The notes beneath the pieces were generated by a model. The model ran no database searches, was not told where the DNA came from, and saw only the letters and a list, made by a program, of their open reading frames with translations. A stretch of DNA of 41,310 bases, from the NCBI GenBank assembly GCA_009773005.1, contig WOUT01000022.1, forward strand, positions 1 through 41,310, given 5' to 3'. A program made the translations under genes and the position numbers. The stretch is from Chloroflexota bacterium. GTDB taxonomy: Bacteria; Chloroflexota; Anaerolineae; Anaerolineales; Anaerolineaceae. How positions within the stretch are numbered: position 1 is the stretch's first letter; the number at the start of each line of letters is the position of its first letter. Below are positions 9,116 through 17,982 of this stretch, one piece after another.

Positions 9116-12100
9116 ATGGTTTTACAAAAAATCGCACGCGTTTTTGGGGGAGACCCGCACAAGCGCGAAATTGAAAAACTTTCTGAAATCGTCGAAGAGA
9201 TCAATTCATTCGAAGAACCCTATGAATCCTTAAGCGAAGAAGCATTACGCGCGAAAACCGCTGAGTTCAAACAGCGTCTCATTGAAGGAGAAACCCTGAA
9301 CGATCTCCTTCCTGAATCTTTTGCTGTTGTGCGCGAAGCCAGCAAACGCACCATCGGACTACGCCATTATGACATTCAGATGATCGGAGGAATGACCCTG
9401 CACGCTGGCAGGATCGCTGAAATGCGCACTGGTGAAGGGAAGACCCTGGTCGCCACGCTTCCAGTTTATCTCAACGCTCTCACCGGGCATGGCGTTCACC
9501 TGGTTACTGTTAACGATTATCTTGCCCGGCGCGATGCACGCTGGATGACCCCCATCTATCACCTGCTGGGATTGACGGTTGGCGTTCTACAAATGGCCAA
9601 TCGCACAGAGAACGGAAAAAAAGCTTTCCTGGTTGACCTGGAGAAAACCAACGCGCGTGAAGATTTACACCAGTTGTCTCTGGTTGACCGCGTCGAGGCT
9701 TACAAAGCCGATATCGTCTACGGGACCAACAGCGAATTTGGTTTCGATTATCTCCGTGATAACCTCACGATGTCTCTAGCAGAACGAGTGCAGCGCGGAC
9801 ATTTTTATGCAATCGTTGATGAGGTGGACAACATCCTTATTGATGAAGCGCGTACCCCACTCATTATTTCAGGGCCTGCTTCTGACGACACTGAAGGGTA
9901 TGTCAGGATGTCACAGGTTGTGCGGGCATTGAACCCTGAAGATTATGAGGTCAACGAAAAAGATCGCCAGGTATCACTCACCGAGATAGGTGAAGCGCAC
10001 GTGGAGGAAATACTCGGCGAGACTCTGCGTGACCCGGACCGCCCTGAAGACATCACTCCTGAGCAAGCGCGCCTGCTTGGTTTTCTGGAACAGGCCCTGC
10101 GGGCTCAACATCTCTTCCGCAAGAACAAAGATTATATTGTTCAGGGCGGCAAAGTGGTCATTGTAGATGAGTTCACGGGCAGGTTAATGCCTGGGCGGCG
10201 CTGGTCAGAAGGGCTTCACCAGGCGGTTGAAGCCAAAGAAGGTGTGCGCATCGAACCTGAGAACGTGACCTATGCCACCATCACCATTCAGAATTACTTT
10301 CGTATGTATGAGAAACTGTCAGGGATGACCGGCACAGCGTTAACAGAAGCGGAAGAGTTTTCAAAGATCTATAAGCTGGATGTTCTTCCAATCCCGATGA
10401 ACCTCGAATACGTGGCATCCAAGGAAAATTCACCTTTAACCATTGTAGAGACCAAAGATGTACAAAAATATGCCGTACAGTATTACGCCAAACGTGATGA
10501 CTCCGAGAAAGCGCCAGTTTTTTGGCGCAGGCAGGATTTTCCGGATATGGTATACCGCAGTGAAGAAGGCAAACTGCGAGCGATCACTTCAGAAATTCTG
10601 CGTTTTTATACCCTCGGACGACCTCAATTGGTAGGCACTACATCTGTAGAGCACTCAGACCGGCTCTCGTTAAGACTCGGCGCTGAATCCTTGCGGCGGC
10701 TCGCGCAAACATTGATCATCCGTGACGCCTGGATCGAAAAGAACAATAAATCACCCGAGTTGGAGATCGCAGAGCTGCAATTCTTGAATCGTCCGTTAAA
10801 CGAGTTAAACATCGCGGAGATGCGCCCGGTTGCCCGGCAGGCTGGATTAATCTCGACGAACCCTGAAGACCCTGAAAACTTGAAAAATCTTCTCAAAATC
10901 CTTGACTTGAAAGAGGAATCCAAAGAGCGTATCCTGGCTGTTTTACTGGGAGGTATACCACATAAGGTGCTCAACGCACGCAAACACGATGAAGAATCCC
11001 AGATCATCGCCCACGCTGGCGCTTATGGTTCCGTGACCATTGCCACAAATATGGCTGGTCGTGGCGTGGATATTAAACTCGGAGGAGAATTAAGCGAGGA
11101 AGTACTCGCAGACGTCATCCGCGTGTTGGAACGGAATGGAACGCCAGATCCCTATGAGTTGGCCAATGAAGACAGACTAAAAGTATTAAGAGAACTTACT
11201 GCTGATCAGACCGGAATTTATGAAGAATCGGTCAAAACCTTCATCAATTATTTCGACGACATGAAAAAAGTGCGCGCGCTGGGCGGCTTGCATGTAATCG
11301 GCTCAGAGCGCCACGAAGCGCGCCGCATTGACAACCAGCTTCGCGGACGCGCCGCCCGTCAGGGAGACCCGGGCTCCTCCCGGTTCTATCTTTCTCTTGA
11401 AGATGAACTAATGCGCCTTTTCGGTGGTGTACAGATGGAAGCCTTGATGGGGAGGCTCAGGGTTGATCCAAGCCTGCCGATTGAAAGCGGATTGCTTGGA
11501 CGAATGGTTGAACAGGCTCAGGAACGGGTTGAGGGCAACAACTTCGACGTCCGCAAACACTTGCTTGAATATGACGATGTTCTTAATACGCAACGCAAGC
11601 GCATTTATGGAGAACGCAACCGCACCTTTGAAAAAACTGACCTGCATGATGACGTAATTGAGCTGCTGCGTACTGAGCTTCAGGAGCGTATTCCAAAGGC
11701 GCTCAAAGACGAGGAAGGTCCGTGGAAACTGCTGGCATTTCTGGATGAAGTGCAGCCCTCGATGTCTTTTGAACAGGAGGAGGTTAAGGCTCCATCCTTC
11801 ACCTTGCACTTGATCATAGAAGAAATTTTGAGTCGCGTTGGAGAACTACCCGACGAGCATAAGCTTAAAGAACAATTGTTAACGATAGCCGGCGAAGCGT
11901 TAGAGACGGAAAAGGTACACATCCTTAAAACTTCCCGAACCTTGTTGGACAAGACCGACGAGACAATTGACCAGATTCTCTCGGAAAGGCTGGAAACTCT
12001 AGATAATTATTTTGATGGCCTCGAAACAGGCTCTGAAGAAGAGGGTGCGCCAATCCGTCGCCCGCAGGAACTGTTGGAAGATATAGCCAGCCTTGTGCAC

Positions 12101-13162
12101 ACTCCGTTGCGTTTATCCTCAGAGGATATGCGTAAGCTTTCAACTGGTGATGAAATTATTAAGGAAACAATCTCAAATCAAATCGTCAGTACATTAAAAT
12201 TATTGGCTCTCACTCGCACGCTTGGCGCGCTTGAACGCCGATTGGAAGAAAGCCTTGACATGAAGCCCAACCAATTGCTCGACCTTGAATGGTTTGAGAT
12301 ATCGGATGGGATCATACGCTCAATAACAGACTTGCTTGACCGCCGAAGAGAAACGTTGTTATCTTCGCAGGGTCAGATCAGCCAGAATATCGATTCGGTT
12401 TTTTCCAAGGCAGCCCCACAGGGCAATGAGGAATACCGGCTGGCAGACCTGTTGGTCGTGATGTCGACTGGAACGAAGATGGTCATTGATCCCCGCACTC
12501 ATCAGCGGGCGATGCGTAAAGTCAATTTACTGAACTACACTTTTCTGGCTGCCCAATTCATTCAAGATACGCCAATTCCACAGATCACTAACATGATCGT
12601 GGAGCATCTGGAAGATACTCAAGAGCGTCTGGAAATTGCCTGGGGAAAAATGGAGTATGAACGCTTCCGTCTCGCGGGAGTTACATTGCAGCAACTTGAA
12701 TCCAAAATAAAAACTTCCCTAACCGAAGAGTTTGGAGAAGAACAATTCTCGAGGATAGAAACAAAACAACCTGATGAACTGGACCCGGATCAACGTAAAA
12801 TACTTACCATCACGCTGGGCACTCGCATCCAGAATGAGATCTACCGGCATATTCTGGTGAGCGTGATCTCCGAGTTGTGGGTGGATTATCTCACTAGAGT
12901 GGACGCCCTGCGTGTCTCTATTGGGCTGGAAGCCTTTGCGCAGCGCGACCCATTAGTGCAGTACAAGAGTCAGGCAGCAGAAATGTTCCGTACACTTCTC
13001 AGTGATATCCGTGTTGGTGTGATTGGCCGCATGTTCCGATTTCAGCCGCGCAGAGCAGGCTCTGGAGTAGCCGACACTCCTGTTACACAAACCAGCGGTA
13101 AAAGTGTAGTATCCTCAACTACAGAGAACGTGAGTCATAAAAAGAAGCGGAAACGGCATTAA
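9116..13162 (+). CDS. secA: Preprotein translocase ATPase SecA, unusually long
   Basis: SecA drives preproteins through SecYEG using ATP. Visible landmarks are Walker A MRTGEGKT (residues 103-110), the DEVD box (235-238), the cross-linking-domain region, NBD2 with TNMAGRGVDIKLGG and QLRGRAARQGDPG, the YDDVL motif (from 819), and the scaffold/wing end with LWVDYL (from 1254). Typical SecA has roughly 800-900 residues; this one has 1348. Most of the excess is an extra stretch of about 300 residues between YDDVL and LWVDYL, with a smaller insertion in NBD2. The C-terminus ends in a lysine-rich tail without the SEC-C zinc motif. The ATG at 9116 has AAGAGG five bases upstream; an in-frame GTG two codons earlier overlaps that ribosome site and is less likely. 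No inactivating change is seen. Confidence 0.96.
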   Translation: MVLQKIARVFGGDPHKREIEKLSEIVEEINSFEEPYESLSEEALRAKTAEFKQRLIEGETLNDLLPESFAVVREASKRTIGLRHYDIQMIGGMTLHAGRIAEMRTGEGKTLVATLPVYLNALTGHGVHLVTVNDYLARRDARWMTPIYHLLGLTVGVLQMANRTENGKKAFLVDLEKTNAREDLHQLSLVDRVEAYKADIVYGTNSEFGFDYLRDNLTMSLAERVQRGHFYAIVDEVDNILIDEARTPLIISGPASDDTEGYVRMSQVVRALNPEDYEVNEKDRQVSLTEIGEAHVEEILGETLRDPDRPEDITPEQARLLGFLEQALRAQHLFRKNKDYIVQGGKVVIVDEFTGRLMPGRRWSEGLHQAVEAKEGVRIEPENVTYATITIQNYFRMYEKLSGMTGTALTEAEEFSKIYKLDVLPIPMNLEYVASKENSPLTIVETKDVQKYAVQYYAKRDDSEKAPVFWRRQDFPDMVYRSEEGKLRAITSEILRFYTLGRPQLVGTTSVEHSDRLSLRLGAESLRRLAQTLIIRDAWIEKNNKSPELEIAELQFLNRPLNELNIAEMRPVARQAGLISTNPEDPENLKNLLKILDLKEESKERILAVLLGGIPHKVLNARKHDEESQIIAHAGAYGSVTIATNMAGRGVDIKLGGELSEEVLADVIRVLERNGTPDPYELANEDRLKVLRELTADQTGIYEESVKTFINYFDDMKKVRALGGLHVIGSERHEARRIDNQLRGRAARQGDPGSSRFYLSLEDELMRLFGGVQMEALMGRLRVDPSLPIESGLLGRMVEQAQERVEGNNFDVRKHLLEYDDVLNTQRKRIYGERNRTFEKTDLHDDVIELLRTELQERIPKALKDEEGPWKLLAFLDEVQPSMSFEQEEVKAPSFTLHLIIEEILSRVGELPDEHKLKEQLLTIAGEALETEKVHILKTSRTLLDKTDETIDQILSERLETLDNYFDGLETGSEEEGAPIRRPQELLEDIASLVHTPLRLSSEDMRKLSTGDEIIKETISNQIVSTLKLLALTRTLGALERRLEESLDMKPNQLLDLEWFEISDGIIRSITDLLDRRRETLLSSQGQISQNIDSVFSKAAPQGNEEYRLADLLVVMSTGTKMVIDPRTHQRAMRKVNLLNYTFLAAQFIQDTPIPQITNMIVEHLEDTQERLEIAWGKMEYERFRLAGVTLQQLESKIKTSLTEEFGEEQFSRIETKQPDELDPDQRKILTITLGTRIQNEIYRHILVSVISELWVDYLTRVDALRVSIGLEAFAQRDPLVQYKSQAAEMFRTLLSDIRVGVIGRMFRFQPRRAGSGVADTPVTQTSGKSVVSSTTENVSHKKKRKRH

Positions 13163-13237
13163 GTAATGCAAATAAAAAGGTTTTGTTCTTATTTAAGATT
13201 TGTGGCTAACTAATTAGTTTTATTCGCATTAATGATG

Positions 13238-13339
13238 TATAATAAAAAATCTATACAAGCCCATGGCAATTGTATTTGTATTGCTTATAGAGTTTAACGT
13301 TTTATGGGCTAATCTCATCCATCGGAGTACACAGATCGT
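13238..13339 (+). promoter_or_regulatory. Promoter -10 and hairpin leader of the S1-domain gene
   Basis: A TATAAT box at 13238-13243 is followed by a leader of about 90 bases. AGCCCAT (13258-13264) can pair with ATGGGCT (13304-13310), closing most of the leader in one stem-loop before the start codon at 13340. No -35 box is convincing. A structured leader suits an RNA-binding product, but regulation is inference. Confidence 0.4.
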
Positions 13340-14704
13340 ATGGACCCTAATGATGCCCAACTCGAGACAGGCGAAAATCCCGAGAATAACCAAGCGGAAA
13401 ACAACATGGCTTCCCTATTGGAAGCTGAAGGATTAGCGATTGATTTTCCAACTCAAGGCGAAATCCGTCAAGGCGTGATCGCCAGCATGACTCCCGGACA
13501 GATTTTGGTAAGTGTCGGCACCAAGTCGGAAGGTGTGATCAGCGGTAAAGAATATGAACTTATTCCCACCGATGAACTGGCTAACCTGAAATTAGGCCAG
13601 GAAATTCCGGTTTTTGTGGTCAATCCAGAAGATTCGAACGGGAACCTTGTTCTCTCTTATATGCGCGCACGCGAAGAAGAGGGATGGAAGATTGTTGAAA
13701 TCATGGTTGCCAAAAAAGAGTCCTTTCACAGCTCAGTGATCGGCTATAACAAGGGCGGTCTCATTGTGCCCGTTGGCGGACTGCGCGGGTTTGTGCCAGC
13801 GTCACAGATCAGTTTCACCCGCCGCGCCGGCATGACCGGAGATACTCCTGAACAGCGTTGGAGCCGGATGATCGGGCAGGAAATAGACGTGTGCGTCATT
13901 GAGGTTGACCGCGAAAGACGCCGCTTGATCCTTTCTGAGCGCCAGGCCAGCAGCGAAACCCGCGATTCGCTAAAAGAACGCGTTATTGATGAATTGAAAG
14001 AAGGCCAGGTTTGCTCTGGTCGTGTTACCAGCCTCGCTGAATTTGGCGTCTTCGTTAATGTCAACGGTGCAGATGGTCTGGTTCACCTTTCCGAGATTTC
14101 TTGGGATCGCATTCAACATCCTAGTGAATTGCTCAAAGTCGGTCAGGAAGTTAAAGTCAAAGTTATCAGTATTGACCGCGAGAAGAAACGTATTGGTCTT
14201 TCAATCCGCCAGCTCTTATCTGATCCGTGGGATCAGAAGGCTTCTGAATTCCAGGTCGGGCAGCTTATTGAAGGTTCAATCACCCGACTAACCAAGTTTG
14301 GGGCTTTTGCCCGCCTTACAGACGACATTGAGGGGTTGATCCACATCTCCGAGATCAGTGAAAAACGGATTGAACACCCCAAGGAAGTCTTGAAAGAGGG
14401 CGATACCTGTACATTGCGAATTATCAAGATCGACAATGACAATCACCGCATTGGTTTAAGCCTGAGGCGAGTCGATTCAATGGCCTATGCTGACATGGAT
14501 TGGGAAAGTCTGGAAGGAATTCTTTCGCCAGATGAAGGTGAAGTTACTCCTCCCACCGACCTAGAAATCAAGGCTGAGCCAGCTCCCAAGAAATCAAAAG
14601 TGAAACCAGCAATTGATTCCACCGAGCTAGAAGTCAAGGATGAGCCCGCTCCCAAGAAATCAAAGGTGAAACCAGTAATTGACCCCGGCGAATCCGAAGC
14701 GTAA
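13340..14704 (+). CDS. S1 RNA-binding domain protein, ribosomal protein S1-like
   Basis: A 454-residue protein with four consecutive S1 (OB-fold) repeats, at about residues 38-108, 125-195, 212-281 and 298-369. The third and fourth are best conserved (GRVTSLAEFGVFV, GLVHLSEISW and GSITRLTKFGAFA, GLIHISEIS). Four domains match the shorter S1 of Gram-positive and Chloroflexota types, which help place mRNA on the 30S subunit. The N-terminus is acidic and the C-terminal 60 residues hold two nearly identical Lys/Pro-rich repeats (PAPKKSKVKP) that look like a nucleic-acid-contacting tail. The start is uncertain: the ATG at 13340 has only a distant GGAG, and an ATG at 13406 is possible. Confidence 0.85.
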   Translation: MDPNDAQLETGENPENNQAENNMASLLEAEGLAIDFPTQGEIRQGVIASMTPGQILVSVGTKSEGVISGKEYELIPTDELANLKLGQEIPVFVVNPEDSNGNLVLSYMRAREEEGWKIVEIMVAKKESFHSSVIGYNKGGLIVPVGGLRGFVPASQISFTRRAGMTGDTPEQRWSRMIGQEIDVCVIEVDRERRRLILSERQASSETRDSLKERVIDELKEGQVCSGRVTSLAEFGVFVNVNGADGLVHLSEISWDRIQHPSELLKVGQEVKVKVISIDREKKRIGLSIRQLLSDPWDQKASEFQVGQLIEGSITRLTKFGAFARLTDDIEGLIHISEISEKRIEHPKEVLKEGDTCTLRIIKIDNDNHRIGLSLRRVDSMAYADMDWESLEGILSPDEGEVTPPTDLEIKAEPAPKKSKVKPAIDSTELEVKDEPAPKKSKVKPVIDPGESEA

Positions 14705-14716
14705 TCAAACGAATTC

Positions 14717-14754
14717 AAAAAGAGTGCGCTGAAATCAGTGCACTCTTTTTGTTA
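14717..14754 (+). terminator. Rho-independent terminator after the S1-domain gene
   Basis: A 15-base-pair stem (left arm 14717-14731, right arm 14736-14750, one G-T wobble, loop AAAT) ends in TTTTTG. It separates the S1-domain gene from the dipeptidase gene. Confidence 0.85.
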
Positions 14755-14768
14755 TTTGGATTGGCGGA

Positions 14769-15860
14769 ATGACCTACATTATTGACGCACATCAAGACAT
14801 TGCATATAACGCGATCACTTTTAACCGGGATATCTGCATCTCCGCGCTTGATGTTCGGAAAAATGAAAAAGGAACCCAAATCCCCTTATGGAATTGCGGA
14901 GAAGCAGTGGTTGGCTGGCCCGAGTTTCAGGCTGGAGAAATTGCTGTCATTTTTACCACTTTATGGTGTCCCCCGTGGCAGTATCGCGGCGGCGAGTGGG
15001 ATACCCAATCTTACCAAACCACACAGCAAGCCCGGATCCTTTATCGCAAACAAATCGATTATTATCGGCGTCTAACCGAAGAAAACCCTGAAAAGTTTAC
15101 CCTCATCGTGAACCAGCGCGACCTAACAACTGTTCTTTCTCATTACGAGGTATCGGATGAGCAAAAAAACCGCCCGGCTGGGCTAGTATTGCTCATGGAA
15201 GGCGCGGAAGGTATTGGCGCTCCTGAAGAATTGGAAGAGTATTATGAACTCGGGTTGCGACAGGTAGGCCCGGTTTGGGCAGGCAATCGTTTTTGCGGAG
15301 GGAGCAAAGAAGACCGCCCCTTCGATCAAGAAGGACGAAAACTGCTTGAGATTATGGCATCATTAGGTATGGCTCTGGATATCAGCCATATGCGGGAAAA
15401 TGCGGCTTTGACCGCTCTGGATGTTTACTCGGGTCCGGTCATGGCAAGCCATTCCAACTCTCGCAGACTGCTCAATGATACAGGTGATGAACGCCATTTG
15501 ACAGATCATGTCATCCGGCGGCTTCAAGAAAGATGTGGAACTATTGGAGTGGTCCCTTATAATAAATTCCTGTCAGCCGAATGGACGCCTGCTTCTGCGC
15601 CAGATGCTGTTACAATTAATCAACTCATTTCACAAATTGATTATTACTGCCAGTTCGCCGGGAACTCAACGCAAGTGGGACTGGGCACCGACCTGGATGG
15701 CGGTTTTGGATACCCCCATATCCCGCAGGAATTGGATACAATTAAGGATCTACAAAAACTGAAACCTGCCTTGCTGGAAAAAGGGTATACCCAGGAAGAT
15801 GTTGCTAATATTTTTGGTATAAATTGGAAAAAACACTTGGAGACGGTTTTGCCGAAATGA
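14769..15860 (+). CDS. Membrane dipeptidase-like metallopeptidase (M19 family)
   Basis: A 363-residue TIM-barrel metalloenzyme of the renal dipeptidase family, cleaving dipeptides, sometimes D-amino-acid-containing. Zinc-binding motifs are in order: H8-x-D10 in DAHQDIAYN, Glu in LLMEGAEGIG, His in DISHMRENA and ASHSNSR, and Asp in GLGTDLDGGFG near the end. No signal peptide is seen, so it is likely cytoplasmic. The ATG at 14769 has GGA eight bases upstream. Its stop overlaps the start of the next gene (ATGA), so both are co-translated. Specificity cannot be read. Confidence 0.88.
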   Translation: MTYIIDAHQDIAYNAITFNRDICISALDVRKNEKGTQIPLWNCGEAVVGWPEFQAGEIAVIFTTLWCPPWQYRGGEWDTQSYQTTQQARILYRKQIDYYRRLTEENPEKFTLIVNQRDLTTVLSHYEVSDEQKNRPAGLVLLMEGAEGIGAPEELEEYYELGLRQVGPVWAGNRFCGGSKEDRPFDQEGRKLLEIMASLGMALDISHMRENAALTALDVYSGPVMASHSNSRRLLNDTGDERHLTDHVIRRLQERCGTIGVVPYNKFLSAEWTPASAPDAVTINQLISQIDYYCQFAGNSTQVGLGTDLDGGFGYPHIPQELDTIKDLQKLKPALLEKGYTQEDVANIFGINWKKHLETVLPK

Positions 15861-16351
15861 CAAAAAGAAACGAGCAAATTACTCACATAGAAAAACAAAT
15901 GGAAATTCCAATTCCCCTGCCTCCACTTCCGCGGGTGAGAATTCGCTTTTCCTTAATCGTAACCTTTGGTGGATTCGTCCTTTTTTTGATCGGCGCGCAA
16001 CCCGGTTTATTTGGTCTGGATCGCAGTCCGGTGATAGGGTTTATTCAAATCGCGGTCATGCTGGTGGGTCTGGCAATCATTTGTATTGGTGGTTATGTTG
16101 CCATTCATTCATTATGGCGAAGAGAACCTCCAAGTATCCCAGCCGATATTGGGTTGAGATTGGTCAGTACTGGTTATGTGGTCGCTGTCTTTTCAGGGAT
16201 GGCTGATGTTTTTGGAATAGGATCACATCCTTTGCCAGGCGTGCCTATCTTCGGTGTTTGGCAGGCGCGCGGCATGGAAATCGGTCTGGCTTTGATCGCC
16301 ATTGGTTTTGTAATGATGTTTCCTTTTCGAAATCCAAATAAATTTCGGTGA
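15857..16351 (+). CDS. Membrane protein of unknown function, coupled to the dipeptidase
   Basis: A 164-residue protein with an approximately 30-residue hydrophilic N-terminus rich in Pro, then about four hydrophobic segments (near 37-58, 68-92, 108-128 and 138-158). Not recognised as a named family. The ATG at 15857 overlaps the TGA of the dipeptidase gene by the classic ATGA arrangement and is preferred over an in-frame ATG 33 bases earlier inside that gene. Coupling suggests production in fixed ratio with the dipeptidase, but no function can be assigned. Confidence 0.7.
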   Translation: MTKRNEQITHIEKQMEIPIPLPPLPRVRIRFSLIVTFGGFVLFLIGAQPGLFGLDRSPVIGFIQIAVMLVGLAIICIGGYVAIHSLWRREPPSIPADIGLRLVSTGYVVAVFSGMADVFGIGSHPLPGVPIFGVWQARGMEIGLALIAIGFVMMFPFRNPNKFR

Positions 16352-16405
16352 CCTTACGATTCTTATCCGCGGAGGTAGCTCACGCGGTATTACAGAATCG
16401 CAAAA

Positions 16406-16439
16406 GCATCGGTCACCTCTACATGCTTCGAACCGATGC
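16406..16439. repeat. Inverted repeat in a convergent intergenic gap
   Basis: GCATCGGT at 16406-16413 and ACCGATGC at 16432-16439 form an 8-base-pair stem with an 18-base loop. It lies between two convergent genes but lacks a T-tract on either strand, so it is not a clear terminator. CGCGGTATT occurs twice in the same gap. Confidence 0.4.
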
Positions 16440-16493
16440 AGCAAGCTGCGCGGTATTCAAAAAAAGAATAAACGTTAAGTTGTAAATTCAAGC

Positions 16494-17834
16494 TTATTCG
16501 TTTGTTATCCCTATTACTTGTAACATTTCTTCGTTTGTAGAAAATTTATATTCTTCTACGCCCTTAATTTCTGCCTGCCTTTTTTCCTCAGTTTCGAGGA
16601 CTTTTAAATTTTCTTTTGTGACAATATCGCAGGCAGATAAGCTCAAACGTCTCTGAATATCATTCAAGGATACGCCTGTAATTGCATCCAACGAAACCAG
16701 GTGTTCTGCAATGGCACTTGCCGCGCTAACACCATCTTTTCGTGCGATCCCAACCAACCCTGTGCTCGCATTGCGTGACCAACCTGCAACGAAAATTCCT
16801 TTCACAGGCTCACCGGTAAGAGAATCTCCAACTTCAAAAGACTCACCTTCAACCGGGTATTTCGGTTTTTCAGTTTTTCGGATCTCGTTTTGTTTCATTG
16901 GCAGCCCCAGATCAGTGGTCACTCGATCGCCGATCGCGAAAATCACATTATCGACTTTCATCTGAATACTGTTTTCCAATCCTCGTGCAACCACAACCCC
17001 CTCTTTGATCTCAAGCGTGTTTTCTTCAAGTTTCAAACTGCTCACTGAATCTGTTGAATCTCCGATCACCTCTTTCGGTGAATAAAGGAAACGTAAGAAG
17101 AGTCTTGTGTCTTTTTCCTTCGGGCAAGCCTTACCTAAAGCCTCGAGAATATGGTTCTTGGCGTCTTCGGGGTTTTGACCGATAGCGATCATTCTTGCTG
17201 AAATACGTTCGATTTCCGAATTAAAATCTGCCTGGTCAAGATATGAGATAATCGGCAGTAGTTCTTTTTTGTCAAATTTCACCTCGGCAGGTCCCCTGCG
17301 GACTATGACTGTGATCTCAGCCACGTTGCGATGTTTGATCAAATAGTGGGCTATATCAGTCATTACGTTCCCGGCGCCGACTATTGCGACCTTTTTGCCA
17401 ATTGGATAGGCTTGAAGGCTGTAAGGTGGGAGACGATTGTAGTGAAAAACCAGGTCCTTGGCGTGGTATACCCCTTTCAGGTTTTCACCCGGCATATTCA
17501 GAGTCTTTGTTCCTTGCGCACCGCAAGCTACCAAGACAGCCGAAAACCCCCAGCCCAACAGGTCTGAAATCCCAACACATCCATACTGACCGATTGTGAT
17601 ATTCCCGAAATAGTTGACATTATCCAAAGCCAAAATTTGTCTAAATTGTGACCGTAGTCCCTCTTTCATCTTATGTTTATCCAGGAATATCCCGTATTCC
17701 GCCAAACCGCCAGGTTTTATATCACGGTTGAAAATGGCAATATTGTATCCGCGTACTGCCAAAGCTTGTGCTGCAAAAAGCCCCGCTGGTCCAGCTCCAA
17801 TGATCGCTACTTGCATATTTGCTGTTTGTGTCAT
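16494..17834 (-). CDS. FAD/NAD(P)-dependent oxidoreductase, FprA/adrenodoxin reductase-like
   Basis: A 446-residue flavoprotein with an N-terminal FAD-binding GAGPAG motif (residues 13-18), a second dinucleotide-binding motif AIVGAGNVMTDIAHYL mid-protein, and a C-terminal GWSRNASTGLVG segment. These resemble ferredoxin-NADP+ reductases of the FprA/adrenodoxin reductase group and the small subunit of glutamate synthase. It lacks the N-terminal Fe-S Cys cluster of GltD. The probable reaction is electron transfer between NADPH and a ferredoxin or similar partner; the partner is not encoded nearby. The first ATG (17834) has only a distant AGGA, and a second ATG at 17816 directly precedes the FAD fold, so the exact start is open. 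Confidence 0.75.
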   Translation of the reverse strand: MTQTANMQVAIIGAGPAGLFAAQALAVRGYNIAIFNRDIKPGGLAEYGIFLDKHKMKEGLRSQFRQILALDNVNYFGNITIGQYGCVGISDLLGWGFSAVLVACGAQGTKTLNMPGENLKGVYHAKDLVFHYNRLPPYSLQAYPIGKKVAIVGAGNVMTDIAHYLIKHRNVAEITVIVRRGPAEVKFDKKELLPIISYLDQADFNSEIERISARMIAIGQNPEDAKNHILEALGKACPKEKDTRLFLRFLYSPKEVIGDSTDSVSSLKLEENTLEIKEGVVVARGLENSIQMKVDNVIFAIGDRVTTDLGLPMKQNEIRKTEKPKYPVEGESFEVGDSLTGEPVKGIFVAGWSRNASTGLVGIARKDGVSAASAIAEHLVSLDAITGVSLNDIQRRLSLSACDIVTKENLKVLETEEKRQAEIKGVEEYKFSTNEEMLQVIGITNE

Positions 17835-17982
17835 TTTGGATTCTCAATCCTGCCAACGAGTCGGGCAACAATTAGGGTAAAACAATTTCGACAAAGATAG
17901 TAGTATTATAAACGCTTTCCCTATCCCTTGTCCGCTGCTTATGCTATATTTATTAAAGATTAAAACGAAAACCAGAGGTTTA

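Noticed and set aside
16352-16493. tRNA-like or terminator hairpin in the convergent gap
   Set aside because: No cloverleaf can be built, no T-loop consensus with matching stems is present, and no T-tract follows the hairpin on either strand.
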